NCBI GenBank assembly: GCA_002964805.2 | Contig: PUDQ02000016.1 | Coordinates: 434,001-498,000 of the forward strand | Length of the DNA: 64,000 bases | Source: Trametes villosa | Taxonomy: Eukaryota > Basidiomycota > Agaricomycetes > Polyporales > Polyporaceae | Reading direction: 5' to 3' | In this document: positions 1 through 12,270 of the stretch, in pieces | How positions within the stretch are numbered: the first letter of the stretch is position 1 | Layout: every line of letters starts with the position of its first letter | The notes under the pieces: generated by a model | The model's database searches: none | What the model was told of the DNA's origin: nothing | What the model saw: the letters and a program-made list of their open reading frames with translations, nothing else | Made by a program: the position numbers and the translations under genes

Positions 1-496
1 TAATATCCACTTCTAGGCTGTACTGCATGGGAGCTCTTACAGCTGTGCCGCTACTGTGGAAGGCGTCTTTCTACGGAGAAATGTTACACCCAATGTGGTC
101 GCCCCAGACGGTTTGAGAAAACAACGTATGTGTCCCATCCCGGCCTCGCAATCTGACCGCATCGCTCCAGGCCCCGTTCGGAAAGTGAGATCCCCGAGCC
201 TGAGAAACGGAGAGAGCCCGTTTGCTACTCTGTGTCCATAACCACAGCCGGCCGATCCCCACAGCCCAAGACGAGCGGGAATGGCTCTCCGCTCCTAGCG
301 GCGTAGTTTGCCAACAAGCTCTCCCAGCGTGCATCATCCTGCGTGGCGCGGCGGTGATTCGATACAAGGCACACGACAAATGACCGTTACTACACTGGGA
401 ACACTGCCGGATATCCAGCCGTCTAGTATATATGCGGTATGTTCTCCTCCAGAGCAGCACAACAGAACACATCTCACTCAACATCCCCATCCCACC
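1..496. promoter_or_regulatory. Upstream region of the Zn2Cys6 regulator
   Basis: No convincing coding sequence was seen. A TATA-like run (TATATAT, 427-433) lies about 65 nt before the ATG at 497, a plausible core promoter spacing. The rest shows no recognisable gene or repeat; a gene ending left of the window could still contribute a 3' end here. Confidence 0.35.
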
Positions 497-2505
497 ATGC
501 AGTCCTCATCCTCCCAGCCCCCTCTTGAACGCGGCAAGGCATGCTCTCGCTGCAGGTGAGGTCGGATTCATTACAGTCAGCAGTCACAGTGAACTGACTT
601 TGGGTATATAGGCGCAGGAAGATGGTGTGTATCCTGCTCTTTGCGATGGCGGAGCGAGCCAGATACTGAAGAGCAACATCTAGCGTTGCGACGGACAGCG
701 ACCAGCCTGTGTCCAATGTCAGCGGGCAGATCGTGCCGAGGACTGCGAATACCAGGACGGCCCCAGCCCGACGCAAAACCAGCTTCTTGAAGAGCAAGTA
801 GCGGCACTTGAAGGGCGCATTGCGACCTTATCCGCTGGCAGGGACCCCATCCAACTCCATGACCCCTACGCAGCGTGGCACCAGGCGCAACGGACGGCGC
901 AGAACAACAACGATCCGATGCGGGCTCTGTCAGTTCTCTCTGCTCAATATTCCCACCTTGCGCCTGTGTTGAGACTCATTGACGACAGCCTGCGGCAATT
1001 CACCCAACACGCGACCGAGTTCGGCTTCTTCCTGCACATTCACCGCTTCCTGGACAAAGTCTTTGCACAGAACTCGAGCCACAGCAACAGCCTGCGCATC
1101 CTGCTCAACGTCATCTACCTCCTTGGTGCAAAGCTGTCGAACAACCCCCAGGTGAAGGCTCAGGAGCAGGCTTATCTGACCCGCGCCCTGCAACACCTTC
1201 CCACCGCCCTCCCTGAGGATCCACGCGGGGCGATCTACGTAATGCAGGCTGAGGTCCTTCTCGCGAACTACTTCTTTGACAGCGACCGCAAGCTCGAAGG
1301 CGTGTACCACACCAATGCCGCCGTCTCAATCGCGATGGCTTCGAGGCTGCACATGATCCGCAGCGCCCGGCGCAGCCGCACCGCTGCGGATGCGGCGACC
1401 TACCGCTTGCCGCCTCCCGTAGACCTCCTGGAGGAAGGCGAGCGCATCAATGGGTTCTGGACGGTGTTCATTCTCGACCGGTGCTGGGCTGTAGCCACAG
1501 GGTCCGCACCCGCTTTCACCGACGACGAAGCCGCCGGGACGCAGATTGACACGCCATGGCCCATGAATCTGGAGACGTACCAGAGCGTAAGTGGCCAACC
1601 ACACTCTCCCCGTTGCATCACCGGCGTTAACCACTCCTCCGGATAGCGTCCGTTCCCCAACGAGTATCGCAGCATGCGAACTGTGCAGTCGTTCATCAGC
1701 GGCGCCGACGGCGACGCGAACATGGCGAGCCAGAGCATCCTGGCCATGCACGCCAAGGCGGCGATCCTATACGAGGGCGCAACTCGCCTCGCGTCCAGGT
1801 ACAACCCCTGTGAGTGATCCGCCGGGCCCCGCCCCGTCCTGACGTATCTTGATCGTCTCTGAGTCGAATTAGCTTCCCAGGCGACGTTCTTGTCCCTGGA
1901 CAACCGCATCGAGCGCTTTAAGCAGGCGCTCCCGCGCATCGACCCCGGGCGCGTGGACATCCTGCGCGCCGCGCTTCTCGTGCACACGCTGTCGCACTGC
2001 GCGAGTATCCAGCTGCACACGCCGCTCGTGCAGGACCGCGTCACCGCGAACTCCCGCACGTACCAGGCGGCGCACGCGGCGGTGAAGGGCCTGCGCGGGC
2101 TCGACGTGGGCATCCTCAGCTGTGTCAACCCGTTCACAGGAGTGCGTGTGTTTGCTTCCTGCGACGCTCGCCCGCGAGGGTGCTGTCATGGACGAAGAGA
2201 GCTGACTTCGCACAACTGATCAGATCCTCTGGAGCTGTGTCGGAAGGGTGATTTCGCAGGGCATGTCCACCGCACGGCGCATGCGTGCCGCCGGGGCCTC
2301 TCCCTCCCAGGGCCTCCCGGATGAACGTACTCTGCAGGCGGAGCTCGCCCACCTGGTCTCTGCCATGGAGGCGAACGCGCCCTTCTCCCCGTTCATGGGT
2401 AAGTAGCGCCGCCCTTACTGATGGTGTGTTGATACATTGCTCACCTCCATCTGTTCTCCAACAGCTACTCAGATCAGGGCCCTCCGGCCCAGCCGCTCGG
2501 GGTGA
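497..2505 (+). CDS. Zn(II)2Cys6 fungal transcription factor
   Basis: Nuclear DNA-binding regulator; target genes are unknown. My exon model is 497-555, 612-624, 684-1586, 1647-1809, 1873-2141, 2224-2398 and 2465-2505, which sums to 541 codons (540 aa) in one frame. The binuclear zinc cluster near residues 16-45 is split over the first three exons: CSRCR, RRKMRC, then C-6-like spacing with PACVQC and a last Cys in AEDC. All six cysteines are present. A short coiled-coil-like linker (LLEEQVAALEGRIATL) follows, as in dimerising Gal4-type factors. The rest (from about residue 100) is helical, like the fungal-specific regulatory domain, with an LLANYFF-type segment. The second exon is only 13 nt and encodes part of the zinc cluster. 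The small exons cutting the cluster make automated prediction error-prone here. Confidence 0.9.
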
Positions 2506-3116
2506 ACGCATTCGCACGGACGTCACCGGACAATGTACCATCACCACTGACCCGGACTTTACTGAGCGGAACCGGTATGCTGTAATCGTAATCCCTCTTC
2601 GCCTTCTTGGATCTTGGACCTTCTTGGACGTGTATGCCTCGCTTTCCCCGCACACACATAGAGCTTTCTTGCACACGCACTGTAGACTTATTTAACTTCT
2701 GTACTTACACCAGGGCTCCTCGCGCACGCGTCGTATCTCGGACATTCCGCCATCTCGTGTACACCGTACTATTGCTGTATTCCTTTCCCTTGGGCCCCCT
2801 CGCTGCTTCTTGTCTCCATTACTGCAGTAATCTCTTACCTATTTATGCGATAATCCGGCGGCAGACGGCCGCATTGCCACTTCAATATACGTACTGTCCA
2901 CGATCTCACCAGGCACAGCCCGCTGCAGCTGCATCGCTGCTATCAGAGCGCACACGCCATGCGATGCACACCATAAATCACCGAGAACCCTCTCTTGTCT
3001 CTGATACACCGAGCATGGTACAGTAGCACATGCCAATAGACGACTACTACCGTACCGGTTCCCCGCCCTAAGTCATTGTGCGTAGCAACTCGCACACCCT
3101 GCGCCCCGCGCCCCGC
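2506..3116. other. Convergent intergenic region
   Basis: Lies between the 3' ends of the regulator (+) and the Ser/Pro-rich gene (-). Short open frames exist but have no start context, splice pattern or recognisable domain. It probably holds the two 3' UTRs. Confidence 0.4.
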
Positions 3117-6100
3117 TCACGTCCGAAGCTTCGTGAAGATGCTGCGCAGCGGTGCGGACATCCGGCTCTTGCTCACCACACCCGCACCCGCACCCGCGCC
3201 CACACCCGCCACACCCGCACGAGCACCCGCGGCCGCACCGCACGAAGCGGCGCTGCCGGCGGCCGGTTGCGACCGCCTCCGCGCGTTCTCGTCCTGCTCG
3301 AGCCTGGGGCGCGGGGGGATCGACGTCGCCCTGAGCACGCGGCGCGCAAGCGTCGCGGGCACGCCGCCCCGCCCGTGCGGAGACTTGGCCATGCTCTCCC
3401 TTGTGGGCGAAGGGGGTTGCGGCTGGCGCGCGTTGAGGTTGAGCGCGCGCTCGCGCAGCACGGGCGAGGGGCTCTGCAGGCGCGGCGCGCCCACGACCGC
3501 GCCGCCCGGGCCCGCACCCGCGCGCGGGGCCTGGGGACCCGAGGTGGAGGACGCGCGGGCGAGGGCGCGGATGGCGGGGTGCTTTGGGGCGGTGCGTCCG
3601 GCGTACAAAGGCGGGTCCTGCCTTGCCCGAGCGGGCAGGCGCGCGTCCGGAGCTCCGGCGGTGGCGAGCTCCGTGGGAGCGTAGGACGCGCGCAGCGGGG
3701 AGCTCCTGTGCACCGTCGACGTGGGCCGGCGCGCGGGGATGGAGATGGGGCGCTCCGCCTGGGGCGCGAGCGCGAGCGCGAGCGAGGCGGGGGCAGCGCA
3801 TTGTGGTGCGAGTGCGTCGCGGGGGTTTGCGGCGGAGGTGTATTCGTGGAAGAGGTCGACGGTCGAAAAGCGCACGCTCTTCTTCTCCTTCAGGATGCCG
3901 CGCACGGGGCGCGTGCTGGCGGTGCTCGCCGGGCGCGATCCGGGGGGAGTGGGCGTCCCCAGCTCACAGCTCAGGTGACCGGGCATCGCGGAAGGCGTCT
4001 CGAAGGGGACGGGGTCGTCGAAAGCGTGGACGAGGTGGTCGGCGCCGCCGTCTGCGGCGAGCGAGAGCACCTTCTCCGTCTGCTCCGGCCGCACGAGGCT
4101 GCTCGAGTCGGGCGCCTGGATGATGACCGTCTTGCGGCGAGTGAGCTTCACGTCTGCCGGTGTGCGCACCACGTCTTCCTCGTCGCCACTGCTCTCGCTG
4201 CTGGACTCGAGCGAGGGCGGGGCTACGTCGAAAGATGATTCGGAGCTCGGCGACGCTGCATCTGATGCGTACGGCAGCTCCCCCGCGGGCGAAGGCGGCG
4301 GAGAAAGCTCGACGCGAGTCTTCTTCGTACCATGCCAGTCAGCAACGAGGTCCCGCGCGAATGCCCACTCTTCGTCGTCCAAGTCCGACGCGACCGAGTC
4401 TTGCCAGGGAAGCGCGGACGTGGACCCCATGCGGCTTGCGGGCCGGGGCGGCGCGGGCTCAGTAGGACTGAAGGGTGGCGGTGAGGGAAGACGCGATCGG
4501 AGGTCCGCACACATCGCAGAGAGCCCCATGGTGAACGTGGATGGCCCGAGGGGATGCTCGGCAGAAGGCGTGGAGGCAGTCGGCGAGCCCAGGAAGGGTG
4601 TCGGGATGTCGGGATAGTCGTCGTCATTTGCGTGCTTCGATTGACGGAGCGAAAGCGCGGGCGGCAGCTTCTTGCCGCGTCGGACAGCCAAGGGAAGCCC
4701 AGGCTGCAGATCGTGCGTGGACCCCAGAGAGAGCGGCAGGGCAGCAGTCGAGCTCGAGACCATGATGGTCGGCATAGGCTGGGAAAGTGGGGCGTCGACC
4801 TGAGCGGAGGACTCGCCAGGTGCTTCTGAGAGCGATGCCAGACTAGACGTGACTGAGGCGTCGGAGTCCACGAGGGTCAAATCAGGGTTCGAATCCCGGT
4901 CGTCATGGGAAGAGAGCTCCTCGGCCGCGCGACTGAGGCCCTTGCGGAACAGCGCGGAGAAGTTCTTCGGGGAGAAGAGCGAACCCTCGGCGATCCACTC
5001 AGGAGGATTGGACCCCTCGAGGTTAGCTGTGCCGTCATCCGATCCATTCACAAGGCAAGAGTCAGACGCGGGGAACACAGACTCCTGTAGAGATGTAAGT
5101 GCCTGCGCACAATCCTGAGTTAAAGGGTGACGTACAGTCCAGACGCCAATGGTTACGCTTTCCAGTACCATCGCTTTGAGGCGAGGGCCGGTAGGTGAGG
5201 TGATGAGTGGACGAGTGGCATCGGGGGACGAGGCAGGCGGAGAGCGCAGCAGGGCAGTTCCAAGGTCAGGGATGAAAATCAGAGGTTTAGCAGTAGCCGG
5301 GAAAGGAGGGATGTTGTCAAAAGAGTGTGAGCTTTCCACGGCGGGGAGGAGGTCGAGACCAGTTGCCAGAAGCCTCTCGCTAGGACAAGACGAGAGAACA
5401 TCGAGGAGATCCAGGGTCGCTGTCGATCCGGCAGAGAGCATTGTTGCGGCGGGGTGCTGCGTGGTGATCGTTGCGTGTTGAAGGATAGACCTGCGAGTTC
5501 AGGAGAGGGGAATACGAGCGGGACTGACCAGGTGTGAAGCGGCTGACCAGTCATCCACCTCTCGGCTGACTGCACTGACACCGGGCTCCTTCGAAATGGT
5601 ACCGTCCCATGCGATAGCTCAGCAAAATAGCCTTGCTCCTGATGCCCATTTTGACTGAAGCGTGATCCATCCTGGAAAGAGCAGATGCTAATTCAGCAAG
5701 GCAGGTGAGTGAGAGGCTTGATGCCAGTGCATCGAGGGCATGCAGGACAGTGTTGTTCATTAGGGGACCGCGCGTAACTCTCTGAGACATGCGAGTTCAG
5801 GAGAGAGGAATACGAGCGGGACTTACTAAATGTGAAGCGGCCGACCCGTTGTCTGCCTCTCGGCTGACTGCATTAACACTGAGCTCTTTCGCGATAGTAC
5901 CATGCTATCCCGCGCAATAGTCACGCACCATACAACTGTTCCCGATGCCCATTTTGACCGAGGTGTAACGTATCCTCGAGGGAGCAGATGCTAGTCTTTC
6001 AAGGCAGGGGCGATGGAAGTTTGTTGGTTATGCATCTAGGACATGCAGAACAGCGTTGTCCACTAGGAATCAGAAGGCACATCGTGGCTCTCTGAGAATT

Positions 6101-6397
6101 TCTGGATCGTATACGATTGTAGACGAGAGGCAACTTGCAAGCAATGCCTGTTGGCGGGGTGGATGATGGTGGGGAGCAAGGGCGTTGTGGCGCGGACGAG
6201 AGGGTTGATGAGAGCGGAGGCGCTGGTGGACGTCGCGTATTGCCTATGTCGCATCGCTCTCCCGCCCCCATCGCCATCGTCGTCGTCGGGCTCGGCGAGC
6301 TTCTCCTTTCTCTTGCTCGACACTGTCTGGTGCTCATCTAATTCTTTCAGTGCTTGGCTAGGCTCCGGCTGGGTGCCTCGGCCTTCTTCGGGGGCAT
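3117..6397 (-). CDS. Ser/Pro-rich protein with PP1-docking-like motifs
   Basis: Family not recognised. Proposed exons are about 6323-6081, 5781-5582 and 5490-3117; the phases agree (0 and 2) and the joined frame runs 938 codons from 6323. Exon 1 is basic then acidic (SSKRKEKLAEPDDDD) followed by helical sequence (HPANRHCLQVASRLQS). Exon 2 is helical (VLHALDALASSLSL). Exon 3 joins as GARSILQHATITTQHP and is mostly Ser/Pro-rich and disordered, which suggests a regulatory or scaffold protein. Near residues 679-689 it has GILK followed by KSVRF, matching SILK- and RVxF-type docking motifs for protein phosphatase 1. The C-terminus has a GAGAGAG-rich stretch and ends FTKLRT. The start is unresolved: the frame is open upstream to 6449 without ATG, and an ATG at 6397 (MPPKKAEAP) is one frame off. 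An internal ATG at 6254 is the fallback. Confidence 0.75.
5492..6098. repeat. Two-copy tandem duplication (~300 bp units)
   Basis: Unit A (5492-5789) and unit B (5790-about 6098) are diverged direct copies. Both begin TGCGAGTTCAGGAGAG and share GGAATACGAGCGGGAC, CTCTCGGCTGACTGCA, GATGCCCATTTTGAC and GAGCAGATGCTA. On the minus strand unit A carries an intact coding exon (5781-5582) of the Ser/Pro-rich gene. The matching stretch of unit B has stop codons and lies inside the predicted first intron. Confidence 0.85.
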
Positions 6398-7105
6398 AAC
6401 ACCGGTCTGCAGCGCCTGTCCGTTCACGCCAGGCGCATACCGCCTCTTATACCGCCGACTATCCTTATTGCCTCTTGCTCTGCTTTCTCTCCTGCTGTAT
6501 CCTCGCGCGCACGCCTTCCGTCTCGCCGCTGTCTTTCTTGGAACAAGCTATACCCCTTCGCCCTCCAAGCGCGCTTCAGGTGAGTGTATATTCGCCGCAA
6601 GCCCACATCTCTCCTGGTCGGGGACATGCTCCGTACGCCCGCGCCGGGCCGATTGCTTTCAAGTATCTCAGACGCTGCTCAGGCGTGTCTGATCTATGAT
6701 ATGGTTTACTGCTTCATGGCTGTAGACGCTGACTCTGCTTCGGTTCGCAGACGCATCGACCGCCTTTGTTGCTGCTCGGGAGTCGGCATCAGGAACTGAG
6801 GTAGCCCATACCAGTGTGAGTCGTCGCCTTTCATTCACATGGATAGGGCGCGAGGGGCGGTGTGGTCGCAGGACAGGCTATGTGCAGGCTATAGGTGTTG
6901 TGGGGTGAATCATCCTCTACGCACACGGCCACCCTGTCAACGTACACCTCAAACTGGCATCAGCCGCTTCGCTGTCTGCTGGGACCGCGCACAATCTTCT
7001 ACGCTTCTCCATCTTTCACCGCTGATTACCTCGAAACGCGTCCTAGTAAAGCTTATAACGCGTGTCCTTGTCCAGGGAACCGGGCGCTAGTCATACCCAC
7101 CCACC
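6398..7105. promoter_or_regulatory. Divergent promoter region
   Basis: Shared upstream region of the Ser/Pro-rich gene (-) and the ELMO-like gene (+). The + strand from 6410 to 6560 is pyrimidine-rich, typical of fungal promoters and 5' UTRs. No canonical TATA box or coding exon was seen. Confidence 0.3.
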
Positions 7106-10100
7106 ATGTCCTCCAACGTCTCAGAAGAAGGCGGCTCGCGACGACCGACGACCCCTACACCTGCCAACCCGCAGACGAATGGCAAGACCACGGCCGCCAA
7201 GGCTGGCCTTGTCCCCACAAATAACGTGACCACGAAGGAGGGCATTACCGTCCGGACAAGGATCGAGCCCAGTCTCTCCGTGGACGACGTCGTCCGCCAA
7301 CTCTGCATAAGCTTGAAGCTCAAGGACCCACCTGCTGTATACGCGCTCCGGGACGAGAATGACGAGCTGGTTACGAACGATAACTTGAGGAAGAAAATCA
7401 AGGGGAAGGTCAACCTGAAGTGAGTAAACATTTTAGTCCGCGCTGTACTGTCAGGTACCTCCTCTAGCCGAGATCTGTACCATGGCCGTACGATATCCTC
7501 AGCATTTCTGCCTGTGGATGCTAAGCGCCGTTGTCCTGTTGGTAGACTTGTCAATGCGCCTGCCATTGAAGCTGCGGAAATTGTGGAGAAGCTCAGTATG
7601 CAGGACGCGAAACTGGGTCTAGCACTCATAGCTCTGCGCAAGCTCATACGAGTGAGTCTCACAAACCGAAGTACTTTGGCCCCCGTCCTCACTTCACCCC
7701 AGGAAGAGCCGTTCGCCAACGAGTTCCTACAACGAGACGGCCTGCGTGAGCTCATCGAAGTCATCAACGTCTCACACGGCAACATACTCGCTGTCGGTCT
7801 ACTTCGCAGTATTTCCACGTATATCACGCTAAGCTAACTGTGGGTTGCAGTACGCCCTGACGGCGATGCAGAACCTCATGGAGCTCGACTACGGCTGGTC
7901 GAACCTGGACAACGCCTTCATCTTCAAAGTCGTCCAGATCCTCTCCACGGAGACGATCATCAACGTCTGCCGCCCCGCGACCGCGATCCTCAAGAAGCTC
8001 GTCGAGGCGGACGCGAGCAACGCTACGAGCGTCAACATCCCCAGCACGAGCAAGGGCCCGCCGTCTCCGCCGCCGGGCTCGGTGTATCGGTACGGGTTCG
8101 ACGTCGTGTATGAGCAGATGCGCAAGGAGAAGCGGCTGCTCGAGACTGTCGTCAACCGCTTGGGAAGCGCAGATACTACCATGGCGCTCTACAGGTGTGC
8201 ATACTGCTCCGTTCCTACTATATGGTCGGATGCTGACTCTCGTACAGCATGATGTTGATCAACTCGCTCCTGGCGCACGCGAGCGACCCGCGCTGGGACG
8301 AGTTCATAGCCGAACTGGAGGCATTGAACGTCCGGAAAGCCGTAATCGTACGTCTCGCTTGCCACACGGAAGACCAAGATGTATGCTCACTCGTGCCATT
8401 ACAGCGCCTGATGTCCTCGCACACGATCGAGGACCTCACGTCGTGCATTCTCGACTTCCAGGCGAACGTCGTCCGCGTCACGTTCCGGAAGAAGACGACG
8501 CTGGTCGAGCCCGACTTCGAGCCGCTCCACAACCAGGCGCTGCAGTTAATCTGGGAGAAGAGCAAGCTCCAGGAGGAGCGCGAGGACGCGATCACCCCGA
8601 TCAAGTGGCGCAAGCTCGGCTTCGAGACCGAGGACATCGGGCACGAGTTCCGGGAGGTCGGCGTGCTGGGATTGGATTGCTTGGTGCGTCTCCCGCGAGG
8701 CATGGTATAATGGCAGTGATTGACGGGATTGACTACAGAAATACTTTGTGGAGAAGGACCCGGAGTACTGGGCGAATGTATGCGCTTCTATCGCTCCCGC
8801 GAGAGGCTGTCTGACGAGCTACATGACGTAGGTTGTGCAAGAACAGCTTAGTCGGTCGGAGGAGCGGCGATGTCCGATAGGCAGGGCCTCCAACGAGGTG
8901 ACCGACCTGCTCTCCGAACACTGGGCGATATACGCTCCGGGATGTACGTCTGCCGCTCCGCTACCCTCACGACACCCTGTATGCACCCATATGCTCACAT
9001 CCGCACCGCGTAGACTCGACCTCGACGACGTTCCAGCCGTTCTTCCTCAACTTCCACCGTGTGCACGCGCTCGCGCTGCACTTCTTCCTCCGCATGTGGA
9101 ACGAGAGCGGCGCGTCGACGCACGACTTTCCTCGGCTCGTCGCCTTGACCCGCAGCCAGTGCGTCTTCCCTGGTCCCTTCCCCGCCTCCCGTCTGATGGA
9201 TCCCGCTGAATCGGTACAAATAGGGTCAAGGTCGCGCTGAAGCGGGAGAACATCCGCCCATGGCATGAGGTCGAGCAGGAGTTCCTCGAGAGCGAGTACC
9301 GTGCCGTCCGCGACCGCCAGATGCAGGAGCTCGAGATGGAGGACGACATTATGAGCAAGATCCCCATACGGTGCGTCCCGATGCCTCTCGGAACTTTTGC
9401 TCTGCCAGCTGTTGCTGACAGTGTCTGCATCAACGTAGTAACTTGCGAGCGAAGCTGTACAAGGAATCGTACGAGTTCGTGAGGCAGCAGCGCATCCACT
9501 GCCTGCTGGAAGGCGCCTGGTTCATGAACGGTATCCCCCTGGCTACGACCGTCCCGCGCGATACCCTCCGCCGACCAACACGGCCGTGGCGCTTCCTCCG
9601 TCTGGTACGTGCCACCCTTCGTTTCATGTCCGATCCCGCACTAATATCATCCTCGTCACCCGCAGGACGCCGGGCTGAAGTACCTGCACTTCGTCGACAG
9701 CGCAGTGAAGTTCCCCGTCCGCAAGGGGCTCGAGGACCTGCCCGAGCGGATCGAGATCGCGATGGTGAGCGAGGTCGCGACGGGCACGTGCGCGCCGTTC
9801 CCGCACATCCAGCGCGACCAGGCGGACATTCCGCTCGGCGCGGGCTCGCCGCTGCTCGCGTCGAGCCTCTCGTTCTCGCTCCTCAGCACGAGCGGCGGTT
9901 CGCTCGCGGACCAGATCGCGCCCGACCAGGCGCGCTGGGCGGACTGGACGGACGGCCTGAACATGCTCCGCCGCGACGGCGGCCACGTCGCGTCGCAGGA
10001 GACGGAGCTGTTCGTGCATGCGCTCACGGAGATCGGGCTGAAGATCAAACTGCTCGGTGCGTGCCTCGCCCTCCCTTGTTCATAGTGTGCTGCTGATACT

Positions 10101-10221
10101 GATGCACCATACAGATCTATCCGGGGAGAAGGTAGAGATCCCGAGCGGTCTCGTCGCAGGGCCCCCGCCGACCAACAGCGATTTCTTCTTTTCGGATCTG
10201 GCGTACGACGCGCCGACGTAG
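7106..10221 (+). CDS. ELMO/CED-12 family protein
   Basis: Related to the ELMO proteins that act with DOCK-type exchange factors in Rho/Rac GTPase signalling and actin organisation; the role in this fungus is inferred. Exons: 7106-7419, 7546-7651, 7703-7792, 7851-8194, 8248-8347, 8405-8683, 8739-8777, 8832-8943, 9014-9158, 9224-9370, 9439-9604, 9666-10056 and 10115-10221; total 780 codons (779 aa). The N-terminal part is a ubiquitin-like/Ras-binding-like segment (VRQLCISLKL). Armadillo-like helices follow (APAIEAAEIVEKL, LAYALTAMQNLMELDYGW). The ELMO domain then contains KYFVEKDPEYWANVV and NEVTDLLSEHW. The C-terminal third is PH-like (RQQRIHCLLEGAWF). The ATG at 7106 has a good context (CCACCATG). 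Every junction keeps the frame. The gene appears intact. Confidence 0.9.
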
Positions 10222-10859
10222 CAGCGTGTGCGCCAGTTCTCTTCGTTTTCGAGCTCTGCTTCATCTATGCCCTGTGCCATCCGGTTGTGAATGGAGTGTT
10301 GGTGAATGTAGACATGTACGTAGGCATCGTGCAGCGCACGGTAGAAGCAGCAGTGTATGTAGCTCTTCATGGTGTCTCGGCATATATACCAGTAGCAGCG
10401 CGGAATATCCATTCGATTCTATATTTGCTAGCTCATCTGTTCTACCTCCGCCTGAGGCCTGCTAAAGCTATAGTCTCTCGTGCATGGAGGTGCAGCAACG
10501 TGTCTTCAGGTACGCTGAACCTCTCTGTCCTTGTGGGAAACAGAATCATCTGTCGTGCATACCGCGCATTCTCGACGACCTACCTTCTACTATCTAGCTG
10601 CGATGAATAGTTATATGGTATCCCTCGGTACTCACGCGCTGCTCACCGCCACGGATGGGCACTGCGGCGTAACTGATGGGTGCTTTACTACAAGGTTCAA
10701 TCATTAATGCCGCAGTGCGACTCGGATGTGGGATGCAACGCGCCTGCTGCTAGAAATTCCTCGCCGATCCCAGAGTCGACGTGCTAGCACCCCACTCTCA
10801 AGTTCTGCCCTCGCTCGCGCTGCTCTAGCCTCCCATTCCAATATTCATCCTCGCCGACG
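10222..10859. other. Intergenic region after the ELMO gene
   Basis: Contains the ELMO gene 3' UTR and the promoter of the F-box-like gene that starts at 10860. No further gene, RNA or repeat is supported. Confidence 0.35.
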
Positions 10860-12270
10860 ATGGAGAGCTCGCGATTGCCGATCGAGGTATGTGAGTCCGT
10901 CATTGATGCTGTCTGGGGTTTCAAAATTCGAGATGTTGGTGGTGGTCACCGGTATGCGACACTGAAGGCCTGCGCCTTGGTATGTGCCGCATGGCTCCCT
11001 CGTAGCCGGTTCAACCTCTACTATGAGGTAGAACTGTGCAAAAGAGCTCTGGTCACCCAGTTTATTGATACGCTCACGGTTAAGCCCGAGCTGGCAGCAG
11101 GTGTTAGGGAATTACTCTTCTACAACCAAGAGGAATATCTGCCGATTGCTCAGGTGGTGAGCTTACCTCTGTGGAAGAGGTGTCGCCGCCTGGATGCGGA
11201 TGTGAAGTGGAACCTCTATCCGCCAGACTACGCCCAGATGTATCTGGTCCCGGCGTTAGCAACATACAGGAGCGTCACAGATTTGCGGTGGAGGTTTAGG
11301 ACCCTCGGTGAGCTTTATCACATCATCCGGGCAATGCCTCAGCTGCGATTTTGTGGGGTATCAGGGTTGGATCATACAGCACCTTCAGCGGGTACAGTAG
11401 TGCTGTTGGAGAATACAGCTTCGAGGATACAACACAAACCGTGTCTCAAGTATCTGCGCTTCTGGGTGGGTTCACCGTTCCCTGGTGCTATACGTGTAGA
11501 CTGATATCCTATACCCGTTGCCCCAGATTCACAGACGCTGGGCCTCTCAATACTTTCCTAGAGGAGTGTTTGGGTCTCTTGCTAGCCTCACATACTTTTG
11601 CGTCAGGTTATATGTCAGCTCGATAGACCAGTCAGGTATGAATCACATCTGGCAGTAGGGCTCTCATGCTGATCGACTTCACTTCCAGATGTTCTTCTCC
11701 GAAGCCTAGGCGAGATGGTGTCCCTTCGAACCATCAAACTGGACATCCGCTTCGACGGCACACCAAGGGCTGGCACCCTTGCGTCGCTGCTATCGCATGT
11801 GCCGTCATCAGTTCTCGACTGCTGTTCAATCTCACTCTGGTCTGGTCACAAGGCGGCACACTGGCTTCAGCCGCAGCCGACAGCTACTCCGAGTCAACCC
11901 CACCGCCATGGGGAGTCCTACGGGTGTACACGGGCACGTTTACTGGATATCATCAGTGGCACGGAAATGCAGCAGTGTTCACAGAAGTTTGCTCACGTTA
12001 CAGAATTCAGGGTTGATATTCAAGAGAACGATACAGCGTTTGGCGACAATTGGTGGACCACCGAGATCACCAAGAGCCTGCCTACATTGAAGCATGCTAT
12101 GCATGTCAGCGTTGATATCTGGGGTATGCGGCCCTCTTGCTTCATGGACGTCACTCAGCCGGCTGACACCTCCACCTGAAACAGCAACAAAAAAGTATCT
12201 ATTCACTGAGGATGAGGTCCCCCCGGAACGGCAGCCTGGAGATATGCAGGCCACCGATGCCACCATGTGA
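10860..12270 (+). CDS. F-box-like protein
   Basis: Member of the expanded F-box-like families of polypore fungi, probably an adaptor of an SCF-type ubiquitin ligase; substrate unknown. The N-terminus has the degenerate F-box core: LPIEVCESVIDAV, then TLKACALVCAAWLPRSRFNLY at about residues 4-55. The rest has leucine-rich, beta/alpha-like character. It is split by introns near 11460-11710 and 12120-12180. I propose a last exon after the intron starting GTATGC at 12124. That exon begins with ACA AAA AAG TAT and ends at the TGA at 12270, giving a charged C-terminus (FTEDEVPPERQPGD). If the intron is retained, the frame instead stops at 12179. The middle exon borders (11.46-11.72 kb) are uncertain, and partial decay there cannot be excluded. 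Confidence 0.75.

Noticed and set aside
3078..4238. Long open frame on the plus strand (386 codons)
   Set aside because: Arg/Gly-rich antisense shadow of the GC-rich coding region on the minus strand; no ATG context or domain.
4883..4897. GGGTTCGAATCCCGG, resembling a tRNA B box
   Set aside because: No A box or cloverleaf stems around it, and it encodes DRDSNPD-type sequence within the Ser/Pro-rich gene.
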